The notes below the pieces were generated by a model, which was not told the DNA's origin, made no database searches, and saw nothing but the letters and a program-made list of their open reading frames with translations. Both the position numbers and the translations under genes were made by a program. A stretch of 64,000 bases of DNA, from the NCBI RefSeq assembly GCF_003674065.1, contig NZ_RDBE01000010.1:59649-123648 (forward strand), given 5' to 3'. This DNA comes from Nocardioides mangrovicus (GTDB lineage Bacteria > Actinomycetota > Actinomycetes > Propionibacteriales > Nocardioidaceae). Of the stretch, positions 8,540 through 17,856 are shown in pieces (within the stretch, counting starts at the first letter, position 1; each line of letters begins with the position of its first letter).

Positions 8540-10096
8540 GTGTCCACAGCCCCCTGGTGGCGCGATGCCGTCTGCTACGAGGTCTACGTCCGCAGCTTCG
8601 CCGACTCCGACGGCGACGGCATGGGCGATCTGCCCGGCATCACCTCGCGCCTGCCCTACCTGGCCGAGCTGGGCGTCGACGCGCTGTGGATCACGCCGTT
8701 CTACCCCTCACCGCAGCACGACCACGGCTACGACGTGGCCGACTACCGCGACGTGGAGCCGACGTACGGCACGCTGGCCGACTTCGACACCCTGGCCGCG
8801 CGGGCCCACGAGCTCGGGCTGCGGGTGATCGTCGACATCGTCCCCAACCACACCTCGTGGGACCACCCGTGGTTCCGCGCGGCCCTGGCCGGCGACGAGG
8901 CCGCCCGCGAGCGCTACGTCTTCCGCCCCGGCCGCGGGGCGCACGGCGAGGAGCCGCCGAACAACTGGCTGGCGATGTTCGGCGGCGGCGCGTGGGAGCG
9001 CGTGGAGGACGGGTCGTGGTACCTGCACCTGTTCGACCGCTCGCAGCCCGACCTGAACTGGCTCAACCCCGAGGTGCACGCCGACTTCGAGCGCACGCTG
9101 CGGTTCTGGCTCGACCGCGGCGCCGACGGGTTCCGGATCGACGTCGCCCACGCGTTGATCAAGCAGGACGGCCTGCCCGACGTCGACGACCCGCCCGCCT
9201 ACATCGACGGCACCGCCCCCGGCGGCCCGATGTGGGACCGGCCCGAGGTGCACGAGATCTACCGTGAGTGGCACCGGGTGCTGGCCGAGTACCCCGGCGA
9301 GCGCATGGCGGTCGGCGAGGCCTGGGCGCCGACGCCGGAGAGCACCGCCCGCTTCGTTCGCCACGACGAGCTGCAGCAGACCTTCAACTTCCACTGGCTC
9401 GTGGCCGACTACTCCGCCGCGGCCTTCCGCAAGGTCGTCGACGATACCCTCGACACGCTGCGCCCGGTGGGCGCGAGCGCCACCTGGGTGCTCGGCAACC
9501 ACGACGTGGTGCGCCCGCCCACCCGCTACGGCGGCGGCGAGCGGGGCGTGGCCCGCACCCGCGCGGCGACGCTGCTGATGCTCGCGCTGCCCGGCTCGGC
9601 GTACCTCTACCAGGGCGAGGAGCTGGGTCTCGAGCAGGTCGACGTGCCCGAGGCGGCCCGCCAGGACCCCGACTTCCTCAACGGCCGGGGCCCGGGCCGC
9701 GACGGCTGCCGGGTGCCCATCCCCTGGTCCGGCGAGGCACCGCCGTACGGCTTCGGTCCCGGCGCCGGGCAGCCGTGGCTGCCGCAGCCGGCGGACTGGG
9801 CCGAGCGCAGCGTCGAGGCCGAGCAGGCCGACCCGGCCTCCACCCTGGCGTTCTACACCGGCGCGCTCGCGCTGCGTCGTCGCCGGATCGCCGAGGGCTG
9901 GGCCGAGGACCGCGAGATCGAGTGGCTCGACCTCGGCGCGGACGTCCTGGCCTTCCGCCGCGGCGAGGTGACCGTGCTGATGAACTTCGGCACCGCCGCC
10001 GTGCCGGTGCCCGACGGCGAGGTGCTGCTGGCCAGCGGTCTCGTCGAGGACGCCGTGCCGACCGACACCGCCGTGTGGGTCAGCCGCGCTCGCTGA
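8540..10096 (+). CDS. GH13 alpha-glucosidase (oligo-1,6-glucosidase/maltase type)
   Basis: 518 residues from a GTG at 8540 with GAGGAG about 8 bases upstream. It is a GH13 (beta/alpha)8 barrel: [29 protein letters not shown], nucleophile Asp201 in GFRIDVAH, acid/base Glu260 in AVGEAW, and Asp322 in GNHD. There is no signal peptide, so it acts in the cytoplasm on imported or storage-derived gluco-oligosaccharides. GDLPGI and NHT patterns favour an exo-acting alpha-glucosidase over an amylase; trehalulose or isomaltose specificity cannot be told apart. The last 17 bases overlap the convergent MarR gene. Confidence 0.92.
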   Translation: MSTAPWWRDAVCYEVYVRSFADSDGDGMGDLPGITSRLPYLAELGVDALWITPFYPSPQHDHGYDVADYRDVEPTYGTLADFDTLAARAHELGLRVIVDIVPNHTSWDHPWFRAALAGDEAARERYVFRPGRGAHGEEPPNNWLAMFGGGAWERVEDGSWYLHLFDRSQPDLNWLNPEVHADFERTLRFWLDRGADGFRIDVAHALIKQDGLPDVDDPPAYIDGTAPGGPMWDRPEVHEIYREWHRVLAEYPGERMAVGEAWAPTPESTARFVRHDELQQTFNFHWLVADYSAAAFRKVVDDTLDTLRPVGASATWVLGNHDVVRPPTRYGGGERGVARTRAATLLMLALPGSAYLYQGEELGLEQVDVPEAARQDPDFLNGRGPGRDGCRVPIPWSGEAPPYGFGPGAGQPWLPQPADWAERSVEAEQADPASTLAFYTGALALRRRRIAEGWAEDREIEWLDLGADVLAFRRGEVTVLMNFGTAAVPVPDGEVLLASGLVEDAVPTDTAVWVSRAR

Positions 10097-10556
10097 CGAC
10101 GGTCGGCTCCAGCGACTCGTTGTAGCGGGTCAGGGCGTCCACGAAGTCGCTGAGCTCCTCGGCGCTCCAGGTCTCCAGGCGCTGCTCGAGCAGGGCGCGC
10201 CGCGAGCGGGCGGTCTCGGCCAGCCGGGCGCGGCCCTTGTCGTTGACCTCGATCTGCTGCGCGCGTCCGTCCTCGGGGTCGGGCGTGCGGGCGATCAGGC
10301 CGAGCTCGCAGAGGTGGTGGACCTGCCGGCTGATCGCACCCTTGTCGATGTTGAACCGGTCGGCCAGCTCCGTGGAGCGCATCGGGCCGTTCTCGGCCAG
10401 GAACGAGAGCATCAGGTACGACGGCGTCGACAGCTCGGGGTGCACGGTGCGGGCACGCTCGGCCATGACGGCCTTGATGCGGCGCACCATCACCCCGATC
10501 TCCTGCTCGAGGAGGTCGACGGAACGCTGCTTGGCTCGGGTCATGGCGCCGGTCAC
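10080..10556 (-). CDS. MarR-family transcriptional regulator
   Basis: 158 residues. The winged-helix core reads [46 protein letters not shown], the MarR pattern with its DPEDGR wing. The GTG start at 10556 overlaps the stop of the MFS exporter gene (GTGA), so exporter and regulator are translated as a coupled pair; an internal ATG at 10544 is possible. MarR proteins paired with drug exporters usually repress the pair until a ligand binds. Two inverted repeats upstream of the exporter gene (12250-12286) are the likely binding sites. Confidence 0.9.
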   Translation of the reverse strand: MTGAMTRAKQRSVDLLEQEIGVMVRRIKAVMAERARTVHPELSTPSYLMLSFLAENGPMRSTELADRFNIDKGAISRQVHHLCELGLIARTPDPEDGRAQQIEVNDKGRARLAETARSRRALLEQRLETWSAEELSDFVDALTRYNESLEPTVVSERG

Positions 10557-12208
10557 CGTACCCGGTCAGCGGGCACGGGCTGCAGCGCCGAGGCACCGAC
10601 GGGCTCGCTGTGGTCGCGCTCGTCGGACCGCTCCACGGTGGTCCGCAGCGGCACCTCCTTGATGGCCAGTACGCACACCAGCGCCACCACCGCGAACGGC
10701 ACGGCGAGCAGGAACAGGTGCCCGGTCGCCTCGCCGTAGGCGCCCTCGAAGACGGCGCGCACGGTGGGCGGCAGCGTCGACAGCTCGGGGACGGCGTGGC
10801 TGGAGATGCCCGAGGTGGAGATCCCCAGCGAGGCCAGCTGGTCGCTGACGCTGTCGGCCACCCGCGTGCTCAGCACGGCACCCAGGGCGCTCACGCCGAC
10901 CGAGCCGCCCATCGAGCGGAAGAACGCCACCACCGAGCTGGCTGCTCCCATGTCGGCCTGCGCGGTGTTGTTCTGCACGGCGAGCACGAGGTTCTGCATG
11001 CTCGCGCCCAGGCCGACGCCCATGACGCACATGGCGACAGCGACGTAGACCAGCGAGGTCGTGGCGTCGATCCGGGAGAGCAGCGCCAGGCCGACGATCA
11101 CCAGCACCATGCCGCCGACCAGGAACCGCTTCCAGCGGCCGCGGGCGGAGATGATCCGCCCGGTGACGATGCTCGAGACGAACAGGCCGCCCACCATGGC
11201 GATCGACATCAGCCCGGCGTGGGTCGGCGACATGCCGCGGGCGAGCTGGAAGTACTGCGAGAGGTAGACGGTGGCGCCGAACATCGCGACGCCCACCATC
11301 ACCGACGCCGCGGTGGCCAGGGTCGTGGTGCGGTCGCGGAAGAGCCGCAGCGGGATGATCGGGTCGCTGGCCACGCGTGCCTCGACCAGCAGTGCGAGCC
11401 CGAGCAGCACCAGCCCGCCGAGCACCAGCAGGCCCGAGGTCGTCGAGACCCAGGCGAAGTGCTGACCGGCCAGGGAGACCCACACCAGCAGCAGCGAGAC
11501 CCCGGACATCAGCAGGGTCGCGCCGAGGTAGTCGATGCGCACCTGGCGCTTGACCACCGGCAGGTGCAGCGTCAGCTGCAGCACCACGAAGGCGAGCACG
11601 GCCACCGGGATGCCCACGAAGAAGCACCAGCGCCAGCCGACGCTGTCGACCAGCAGGCCGCCGATGAGCGGGCCGCTCACGGTGGCGAGCGCGAAGACGG
11701 CACCGATGTAGCCGGAGTAGCGGCCGCGCTCGCGCGGGCTCACCATCGAGGCGATCACGACCTGCACCAGCGCGGTCAGGCCGCCGACGCCGAGGCCCTG
11801 CACGGCCCGCGCGCCGATGAGCAGGCCCATGGTGTGGGAGAACCCGGCGATCAGGGAGCCGGCGACGTAGATGATCAGGGCCGCCTGCACCAGCAGCTTC
11901 TTGTTGAACTGGTCGGCGAGCTTGCCCCAGATCGGCGTCGAGGCCGTCATGGTCAGCAGCGTCGCGACGACCACCCAGGTGTAGGCCGACTGGCTGCCCT
12001 CGAGGTCACCGACGATGCGCGGCAGCGCGTTGGAGACGACGGTGCTGGACAGCATCGCCACGAAGAGGCCGAGCAGCAGACCGCTGAGCGCCTCCATGAT
12101 CTCGCGGTGCGACATCTCGCCGTGCTGCTCGACGACGGAGGCGTCGGCGTGCTCCGGCTTCTGGGGAGCGGCGACGTGCCGGCCGGGTGACGGACTGAGG
12201 TGGGACAC
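10553..12208 (-). CDS. EmrB/QacA-type 14-TM MFS drug exporter
   Basis: 551 residues from a GTG at 12208, chosen because GGAAG lies 5 bases upstream; longer readings run into the M14 peptidase gene. A hydrophilic N-terminus leads to about 14 membrane segments. DHA2 motifs are present: LSSTVVSNALPRIVGDL in the first segment, WGKLADQFNKK (motif A) and GARAVQGLGVGG. Such transporters export drugs or toxic metabolites with protons. It forms a coupled pair with the downstream marR gene. The putative operators lie 42-78 bases upstream of the start codon. Confidence 0.92.
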   Translation of the reverse strand: MSHLSPSPGRHVAAPQKPEHADASVVEQHGEMSHREIMEALSGLLLGLFVAMLSSTVVSNALPRIVGDLEGSQSAYTWVVVATLLTMTASTPIWGKLADQFNKKLLVQAALIIYVAGSLIAGFSHTMGLLIGARAVQGLGVGGLTALVQVVIASMVSPRERGRYSGYIGAVFALATVSGPLIGGLLVDSVGWRWCFFVGIPVAVLAFVVLQLTLHLPVVKRQVRIDYLGATLLMSGVSLLLVWVSLAGQHFAWVSTTSGLLVLGGLVLLGLALLVEARVASDPIIPLRLFRDRTTTLATAASVMVGVAMFGATVYLSQYFQLARGMSPTHAGLMSIAMVGGLFVSSIVTGRIISARGRWKRFLVGGMVLVIVGLALLSRIDATTSLVYVAVAMCVMGVGLGASMQNLVLAVQNNTAQADMGAASSVVAFFRSMGGSVGVSALGAVLSTRVADSVSDQLASLGISTSGISSHAVPELSTLPPTVRAVFEGAYGEATGHLFLLAVPFAVVALVCVLAIKEVPLRTTVERSDERDHSEPVGASALQPVPADRVR

Positions 12209-12249
12209 GGGAGCTTCCTTCGACGACTGTGCGGACGCCAGCCATAACG

Positions 12250-12286
12250 GTTGACGTGGGCAACTGTATTCCTTGCCGTCGGCAAC
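12250..12286. promoter_or_regulatory. Two operator-like inverted repeats for the MarR/exporter pair
   Basis: GTTGACGTGGGCAAC (12250-12264) and CTTGCCGTCGGCAAC (12272-12286) are related 15-base inverted repeats built on TTGCC/GGCAA half sites. Their centres are 22 bases apart, about two helix turns, and they lie just upstream of the exporter start at 12208. This is the expected place for a MarR dimer pair; binding is inferred. Confidence 0.6.
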
Positions 12287-12306
12287 TATCCAGCGAATCG
12301 CGAAGG

Positions 12307-13071
12307 TCAGCGTGTGGCGTGGATCGCGCGCAGCAGCCGGCGGGGCGCCTGCTTGGTCATCTCCCGACGGCTCGGGTGGGCGCCGTACTCCGCGGTGAGC
12401 GCACCGCCGGCGAACCCGTGGTTGAACCACATCGTCATCGTGCCGTGGCAGGCGCCGCCGCACTCGAACCGCTTGACCGGCAGCTGCAGGAAGTGCGCCA
12501 GCCGGCGCGCGAACGCGCGCTGCTTGGTGTCGATGTCGATGCCGTGCAGCGGCTGGTGGAAGCTCACCACCCGCAGCGGACGCACCTGCTGCAGGAAGGC
12601 CATCATCGCCTTCGTCTCGGGCTCGGATGCCGGGCGCGGGCCGGAGTTGTAGTGCCCGGTGAGCCGCTGCCACTTGTACGGGTAGTTGCGGTTGAGGTCG
12701 ACGCCGTGCGCGTTGACCCGCCTGTGGTGCGCCGCGCCGTCGGGGTTGTACGTCGGCACCAGCCACAGGTCCACGCCCCGCACCGGCGTCCCGTGCACCA
12801 GCGAGAGCAGGATCCGCCGCGACGCGGTCTCGTCGCCGTGCATCGTCGCGATGACCACCACGACCGGCTTGCCGGGCTCCCCCAGGTGGTAGGCCCGGAT
12901 CGGCCGGCCCTGCACCGAGTGGCCGATGACCCGCGTCTCGAGCACCGTGCCCGCCTGCGCCTGTGACTGCGCCCGTACCTGCGCCCGTACCTGCGCCTGG
13001 GCCGGCGGCAAGACCAGGAGGGGGGCCAGGAGGGGGGCCAGGAGGGCGAGGAGGGCGAGGAGCCGCTTCAT
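12307..13071 (-). CDS. Secreted M14-family zinc carboxypeptidase
   Basis: 254 residues from the ATG at 13071 (AGGA about 10 bases upstream; GTG at 13089 possible). A leucine/alanine signal peptide (LLALLALLAPLLAPLLVLPP) is followed by a low-complexity AQVRAQVRAQSQAQAG stretch; both come from short DNA repeats. The M14 zinc site is visible as MHGDE (HxxE) with the later His in VVSFHQPLHG, and the substrate-binding region as GVDLNRNYPYKW. C-terminal TAEYGAHPS holds a Glu at the catalytic position. Probably a wall or peptide carboxypeptidase outside the cell. Its 5-prime leader is unusual (see 13114-13304). Confidence 0.87.
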   Translation of the reverse strand: MKRLLALLALLAPLLAPLLVLPPAQAQVRAQVRAQSQAQAGTVLETRVIGHSVQGRPIRAYHLGEPGKPVVVVIATMHGDETASRRILLSLVHGTPVRGVDLWLVPTYNPDGAAHHRRVNAHGVDLNRNYPYKWQRLTGHYNSGPRPASEPETKAMMAFLQQVRPLRVVSFHQPLHGIDIDTKQRAFARRLAHFLQLPVKRFECGGACHGTMTMWFNHGFAGGALTAEYGAHPSRREMTKQAPRRLLRAIHATR

Positions 13072-13113
13072 GAGCGCCGATCCTGGCACGTGCGGCGCCG
13101 TCCGGACGTGCAG

Positions 13114-13184
13114 CGACCCGCAGGCGTGGCCTCCGTCGAAGGCCCTTGGAACCGGGCGGATGAGATCCGGTCGCCTGCGGGTCG
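13114..13184 (-). ncRNA. Candidate structured RNA (three-way junction) in the leader of the M14 gene
   Basis: A perfect 13-base inverted repeat, CGACCCGCAGGCG (13114-13126) with CGCCTGCGGGTCG (13172-13184), closes a 45-base interval holding two more hairpins: GGCCT/AGGCC (13128-13132 with 13140-13144) and ACCGG/CCGGT (13151-13155 with 13167-13171). Together they draw a three-way junction. It sits between the stop of the ABC operon (13366) and the start of the M14 gene (13071), after a tiny ORF. It could be a terminator for the ABC operon, an attenuator or another cis-regulatory RNA. I do not recognise a known class. Strand is assigned from the flanking genes. Confidence 0.45.
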
Positions 13185-13243
13185 GGTGACTGCTGATGGA
13201 TTGCCAGCGCGCGACGCGTGCCGCCTACTGGCGTGGTGCGCTG

Positions 13244-13282
13244 CTAGCGAGCAGCCACCTCACGAATCCGATAAGCATGCAT
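13244..13282 (-). CDS. Tiny ORF (12 codons) behind an unusually complete Shine-Dalgarno sequence
   Basis: Reads MHAYRIREVAAR, then TAG. Upstream, GGAAAGGAGGTGGTCC (minus strand, 13304-13289) is almost the full complement of the 16S rRNA 3-prime end, the strongest ribosome-binding site in the window; GGAGG ends 11 bases before the ATG. A hairpin, GCTGCT with AGCAGC (13240-13255), spans the last codons and the stop. The position, downstream of the ABC operon and upstream of a structured leader for the M14 gene, fits a leader peptide. There are no Cys, Trp or His runs that would name a sensed amino acid. Confidence 0.45.
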   Translation of the reverse strand: MHAYRIREVAAR

Positions 13283-13365
13283 TGATCGGACCACCTCCTT
13301 TCCCGTGTACGACCACGGTAGGGCGCGCACGCGGAGCGCTCAAGGGCTTATCTACGCCGTGGCGT

Positions 13366-15345
13366 CTACGTCGTGGCGCCGGCGAACTGCGACTGGTAGA
13401 GCCGCGCGTAGGCGCCCTCGGCGGCCAGCAGCTCCTCGTGGCTGCCCTGCTCGACGATGGCGCCGTCCTCCATCACCAAGATCAGGTCGGCGTCGCGGAT
13501 GGTCGAGAGCCGGTGGGCGATGACGAACGACGTGCGGTCCGAGCGCAGGGCGGCCATCGCCTGCTGCACCAGGAGCTCGGTGCGGGTGTCGACCGAGGAG
13601 GTGGCCTCGTCGAGGATCAGTAGCGCCGGATCGGTCAGGAACGCACGGGCGATGGTGACCAGCTGGCGCTCCCCCGCCGAGAGGTTCGAGCCGTCCTCGT
13701 CGATCACCGTGTCGTAGCCCTCGGGCAGCGAGTGCACGAAGCGGTCCACGAAGGTCGCCCGCGCTGCGGCCAGCACGTCCTCCTCGCTCGCGCCCGGGCG
13801 GCCGTAGGCGATGTTGTCGCGGATCGTGCCGCCGAACAGCCAGGTGTCCTGCAGCACCATGCCGATCCGGCCCCGCAGCTCGGCACGCGGGATCGTGGTG
13901 ATGTCGACGCCGTCGACGGTGATGCGACCGCCGTCGACGTCGTAGAAGCGCATCACCAGATTCACCAACGTGGTCTTGCCCGCTCCGGTGGGGCCGACGA
14001 TGGCGACGGTCTGGCCCGGACGGGCGACCAGCGAGAGGTCCTCGATGAGCGGGCGGTCGTGGTCGTAGGAGAACGAGACGTGCTCGAAGGCCACCTCGCC
14101 GCGGCCCGGAGCGGCGTCGGCCGAGGCCGGTGGGTCGGCGGGCTCCTCGTCGGCGTCGAGCAGCTCGAAGACCCGCTCGGCCGAGGCGACCCCCGACTGC
14201 AGCAGGTTCATCATCGAGGCCACCGTGGTCAGCGGCTGGGTGAACTGGCGCGTGTACTGCACGAACGCCTGCACCTCGCCGAGGGTGAGCGCGCCGCTGG
14301 AGACCCGCAGCGCCCCGACGACGGCGATGACGACGTAGTTGAGGTTCCCGATGAACATCATCGCCGGCATGATCAGTCCGGAGACGAACTGGGCGCCGAA
14401 GGAGACCCGGTAGAGCTGCTCGTTCTGCTCGGCGAAGCGGCGCTCGACCTCCTCGGTGCGGTTGAAGACCTTGACCAGCGCGTGGCCGGAGAAGGCCTCC
14501 TCGATCTGCCCGTTGAGCTGGCCGGTGGTGCGCCACTGGGCGACGTACTGGCCCTGCGAGCGCTTCATGATGGCGCGGGTGACGTAGATCGACACCGGCA
14601 CCGAGACCAGCGCGATGAGCGCGAGCAGCGGTGAGATCCACAGCATCATGGCCAGCACCGCGACCACCGTCATCAGCGAGGTGAGCAGCTGGCTCATGGT
14701 CTGCTGCAGGCTCTGGCTGATGTTGTCGATGTCGTTGGTGACCCGGCTGAGCAGCTCGCCGCGCGGACTCGAGTCGAAGTAGCCCAGCGGCAGCCGGTTG
14801 ATCTTGTCCTCGACGTCTTGCCGCATCGCGCGCACGGTGTTCTGCACGACGCCGTTGAGCAGGAAGCCCTGCAGCCAGCCCAGCAGCGAGGCGACGGCGT
14901 AGATGGCGAGCACCCACAGCAGCACGTGACCGACGGCGGTGAAGTCCACCCCCTGCCCGGGCACGACGTGCTTCATGCCGCTCAGCGTGTCGGCCAGCTT
15001 GTCCTGGCCGCGGGCGCGCAGCGCCTGGACGGCCTCGGCCTGGGTCAGCCCGGCGGGCAGCCGCTTGCCGAAGAGTCCGGCGAAGACAAGGTCGGTGGCG
15101 TGGCCGAGGATCCGCGGGCCGAGCGACATCAGCACCACGCTGACGAGGCCCAGCCCGACGACGCCGATGGCGCGCGTGCGCTCCGGGCGCAGCCGCGCGA
15201 CCAGCCGGCGCGCCGACGGGCCGAAGTTCATGGCCTTCTGGGCGACCATGCCGCCGCCCATCGGACCGCCACGACCCGGACCTCCGCCCTGGCCCTCGAT
15301 GCGCTCGGTGGCCCGGAAGCCCTTGGTCTTGGGCGAGTCGCTCAT
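13366..15345 (-). CDS. Heterodimeric ABC exporter subunit, canonical ATPase half
   Basis: 659 residues from an ATG that overlaps the stop of the preceding ABC gene (ATGA). A Gly-rich N-terminal tail (about 45 residues) is followed by a six-helix type IV exporter domain and an ATPase domain: Walker A GPTGAGKTT, Walker B LLILDEATSSVD with the catalytic Glu present, and a non-standard signature LSAGERQ instead of LSGGQ. In TM287/288-type heterodimers the partner with the intact Glu but altered signature pairs this way. Substrate unknown; drug or lipid-like export is usual. The TetR at 17084 should regulate it. Confidence 0.92.
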   Translation of the reverse strand: MSDSPKTKGFRATERIEGQGGGPGRGGPMGGGMVAQKAMNFGPSARRLVARLRPERTRAIGVVGLGLVSVVLMSLGPRILGHATDLVFAGLFGKRLPAGLTQAEAVQALRARGQDKLADTLSGMKHVVPGQGVDFTAVGHVLLWVLAIYAVASLLGWLQGFLLNGVVQNTVRAMRQDVEDKINRLPLGYFDSSPRGELLSRVTNDIDNISQSLQQTMSQLLTSLMTVVAVLAMMLWISPLLALIALVSVPVSIYVTRAIMKRSQGQYVAQWRTTGQLNGQIEEAFSGHALVKVFNRTEEVERRFAEQNEQLYRVSFGAQFVSGLIMPAMMFIGNLNYVVIAVVGALRVSSGALTLGEVQAFVQYTRQFTQPLTTVASMMNLLQSGVASAERVFELLDADEEPADPPASADAAPGRGEVAFEHVSFSYDHDRPLIEDLSLVARPGQTVAIVGPTGAGKTTLVNLVMRFYDVDGGRITVDGVDITTIPRAELRGRIGMVLQDTWLFGGTIRDNIAYGRPGASEEDVLAAARATFVDRFVHSLPEGYDTVIDEDGSNLSAGERQLVTIARAFLTDPALLILDEATSSVDTRTELLVQQAMAALRSDRTSFVIAHRLSTIRDADLILVMEDGAIVEQGSHEELLAAEGAYARLYQSQFAGATT

Positions 15346-17081
15346 ACCGTCGCCTCCTCGGCGCTCATCTGGGAGGAGACGATCTCCTGGTAGGTCTCGC
15401 AGCCCTCGAGGAGCTCGCGGTGGGTGCCGTGGCCGACCACGCGACCGTCCTCGAGCACGAGGATCTGGTCGGCGTCCATGATCGTGCTGACCCGCTGCGC
15501 GACGATGACCACCGTCGCCTCGGTCGTCGCCGGCCTGAGCGCGGCCCGCAGCCGGGCGTCGGTGGCCAGGTCGAGTGCCGAGAACGAGTCGTCGAAGAGG
15601 TAGACGTCCGGGCGCCGGATGAGGGCCCGCGCGATGGCCAGCCGCTGTCGCTGGCCGCCGGAGAAGTTGCCACCGCCCTGCGCGACCGGCGCGTCGAGCC
15701 CCTCGGGCAGCGCCTCGACGAAGTCGCGGGCCTGCGCGGTCTCGAGCGCCTGCCACATCTCCTCATCCGTGGCGTCGGCCTTGCCGTAGCGCAGGTTGTC
15801 GCGCACGGTGCCGGAGAACAGGTACGCCCGCTGCGGCACCAGCCCGATGCGCGACCAGAGCAGCTCGGGGTCCTGGCGGCGCACGTCGAGCCCGCCGACC
15901 GACACGACGCCGTCGGTGACGTCGAAGAGCCGCGGCACGAGGTTGACCAGGGTGGACTTGCCGGCTCCGGTGGAGCCGATCACCGCCACGGTCTGACCGG
16001 GCCGGCCGGACAGCGAGACGTCGTGCAGCACGGGCTCGTCGGCGCCGGGGTAGGCGAAGGTGACGTGCTCGAGGTCGAGGTAGCCGCGCTCGGCGGGCGC
16101 CGGCGCGAGCGGCTCCTCGGGCGGCGCCACCGACGTACTGGTGCCGAGCACCTCGCCGATCCGGTCGCCGCAGACCGCGGCACGCGGCACCTGCATCAGC
16201 ATGAAGGTCGCCATCATCACCGACATCAGGATCTGCATCAGGTAGGACAAGAACGCCGTCAGCGCGCCCACCTGCATCTGGCCCGAGTCGACGCGGTGGC
16301 CGCCGAACCAGATGACGCCGACGCTCGAGACGTTCACGACCAGCATCACCAGCGGGAACATCGTGGCCATCCAGCGGCCCGCGCGGACCGCGACCTCGGT
16401 GAGCTGGTCGTTGGCGACGCCGAAGCGCTGCGCCTCGTAGGGCTCACGAGTGAAGGCACGCACCACGCGGATGCCGGTGATCTGCTCGCGCAGGACCCGG
16501 TTCACCTCGTCGATGCGCCCCTGCATCTGGCGGAAGTTGGGCACCATCCGGCTCACCACGAAGCCGACGGTCAAGAACAGCACCGGCACGACGACGGCCA
16601 GGATCCAGCCGAGCCCGACGTCTTGGCGCAGCGCCATCACCACGCCGCCGACCATCATGATCGGCGCCGAGACCGCGATGGTGCAGGCCATCAGCACCAG
16701 CATCTGCACCTGCTGGACGTCGTTGGTGCTGCGCGTGATCAGCGACGGGGCGCCGAACTGCTGCACCTCGCGGGTGGAGAAGGTGCCGACCCGGCCGAAG
16801 ACGGCGGCACGCAGGTCGCGCCCCAGGCTCATCGCGGAGCGCGCGCCGAACCACACCGCCCCCACCGAGCAGGCGATCTGGATGAGCGAGACGGCGAGCA
16901 TGACGCCGCCGATGCGCAGGATGTAGTCGGTGTCGCCGTCGGCGATGCCGCGGTCGATGATGTCGGCGTTGAGCGAGGGCAGGTAGAGCATCGCCAGGAC
17001 GCTCACGAACTGCAGGGCCACCACCGCGCCGAGGAGGTGGCGGTAGGGCGCGAGGCGCTCGCGCAGCAGGGACAGCAGCAC
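15342..17081 (-). CDS. Heterodimeric ABC exporter subunit, degenerate ATPase half
   Basis: 579 residues from a GTG start 2 bases after the tetR stop. Six membrane helices precede an ATPase domain with Walker A GSTGAGKST and a canonical signature FSGGQRQRLAIARAL. Walker B ends LFDDSFSALD, so Asp stands where the catalytic Glu should be. This is the mark of the degenerate subunit of heterodimeric exporters, in which only one of two ATP sites hydrolyses. It is coupled to the canonical half by an ATGA overlap. Mycobacterial relatives form adjacent pairs in the same order. Confidence 0.92.
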   Translation of the reverse strand: MLLSLLRERLAPYRHLLGAVVALQFVSVLAMLYLPSLNADIIDRGIADGDTDYILRIGGVMLAVSLIQIACSVGAVWFGARSAMSLGRDLRAAVFGRVGTFSTREVQQFGAPSLITRSTNDVQQVQMLVLMACTIAVSAPIMMVGGVVMALRQDVGLGWILAVVVPVLFLTVGFVVSRMVPNFRQMQGRIDEVNRVLREQITGIRVVRAFTREPYEAQRFGVANDQLTEVAVRAGRWMATMFPLVMLVVNVSSVGVIWFGGHRVDSGQMQVGALTAFLSYLMQILMSVMMATFMLMQVPRAAVCGDRIGEVLGTSTSVAPPEEPLAPAPAERGYLDLEHVTFAYPGADEPVLHDVSLSGRPGQTVAVIGSTGAGKSTLVNLVPRLFDVTDGVVSVGGLDVRRQDPELLWSRIGLVPQRAYLFSGTVRDNLRYGKADATDEEMWQALETAQARDFVEALPEGLDAPVAQGGGNFSGGQRQRLAIARALIRRPDVYLFDDSFSALDLATDARLRAALRPATTEATVVIVAQRVSTIMDADQILVLEDGRVVGHGTHRELLEGCETYQEIVSSQMSAEEATV

Positions 17082-17083
17082 GG

Positions 17084-17728
17084 TCAGGCCGCTCCTTCCG
17101 AGACGTGGGTGCGACGACGGATGCCGTCGAGCATGATGTCCGCGATCTCCTCGGGCGTCATCAGGAATTCCTCGAACGCGCCGGGGTGGCGCTGGCCGAT
17201 CGCGAGGGTGCGCAGCGTCGCCGCCGCGGTCCGGGGTGCGACGCTGAGCTCGTCGGCGTAGACCGCGAAGAGGTCGGCCAGGCCGTCCATCAGCGCCCGG
17301 TTGGCATCGACGAGGAAGTCCGGCGGCCGGTGCTTGCCGCCCGAGCCGGGCATCTCGCGCTCACCGCTGCGGTACTGCTGGAGGATCGCGCCGCGCCAGA
17401 CCCCCACCACCGTCATCACGCGCTGCGAGCGGGCGAAGAGGTGATCGGCCAGGCTCACCACCAGCGATCGCAGGTCGCTCGCGCGGGCCGAGGCCTCCTT
17501 CAGCTGCCGGGTCTCGGTCTGGGGGTCCACCACGTGCTCGACGACCGCTTGCCACAGCGCGATCTTGTCGGGGAAGGCCCGGAAGATCGTGCCCTCGGCG
17601 ATGCCGGCCGCCTCCGCGATCTGCCGGGTGGTGCACTCGCGGCCGCTCGCCATCAGCAGCGGCACGACGACCTCCACGATGGCGCGACGTCGCTCCTCGG
17701 GGGCCATCGGGGTGGCGCGTGGACTCAT
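17084..17728 (-). CDS. TetR-family regulator of the ABC exporter operon
   Basis: 214 residues from the ATG at 17728 (MSPRATPMAPEERR). An upstream in-frame GTG lies inside the operator and is rejected. The N-terminal HTH reads CTTRQIAEAAGIAEGTIFRAFPDKIALWQAV, the TetR pattern; the rest is the variable ligand-binding domain. It is first gene of a three-gene operon with the ABC exporter (2-base gap). A perfect 20-base palindrome begins 15 bases upstream of its start codon, so autorepression together with the exporter is likely. Confidence 0.92.
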   Translation of the reverse strand: MSPRATPMAPEERRRAIVEVVVPLLMASGRECTTRQIAEAAGIAEGTIFRAFPDKIALWQAVVEHVVDPQTETRQLKEASARASDLRSLVVSLADHLFARSQRVMTVVGVWRGAILQQYRSGEREMPGSGGKHRPPDFLVDANRALMDGLADLFAVYADELSVAPRTAAATLRTLAIGQRHPGAFEEFLMTPEEIADIMLDGIRRRTHVSEGAA

Positions 17729-17742
17729 GCCGGTCAGTATGG

Positions 17743-17762
17743 GTGAGTGAGTACTCACTCAC
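17743..17762. promoter_or_regulatory. Perfect palindromic TetR operator
   Basis: GTGAGTGAGTACTCACTCAC is a perfect 20-base palindrome immediately upstream of the tetR gene. The related TGAGTGAGTACTCACTCA form is common upstream of TetR regulators in actinobacteria. It lies in the gap between tetR and the divergent DUF1800 gene (start 17857) but much closer to tetR. Confidence 0.85.
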
Positions 17763-17856
17763 AAGTGCTCGGCCTCGGCGACCCGATTTCGTCGTTTGTC
17801 CGCGAGCGGTGTCCGTTTTGCCATATTTTTGGGGCAACTCACGGGGGAGTGATCGT

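Noticed and set aside
13289-13304. GGACCACCTCCTTTCC resembles the 16S rRNA 3-prime end
   Set aside because: No other 16S sequence flanks it; read on the minus strand it is a ribosome-binding site, which explains the match.
17758-17758. GTG at 17758 as start of the TetR gene
   Set aside because: It would place the start codon inside the perfect palindrome; the ATG at 17728 gives a normal TetR N-terminus.
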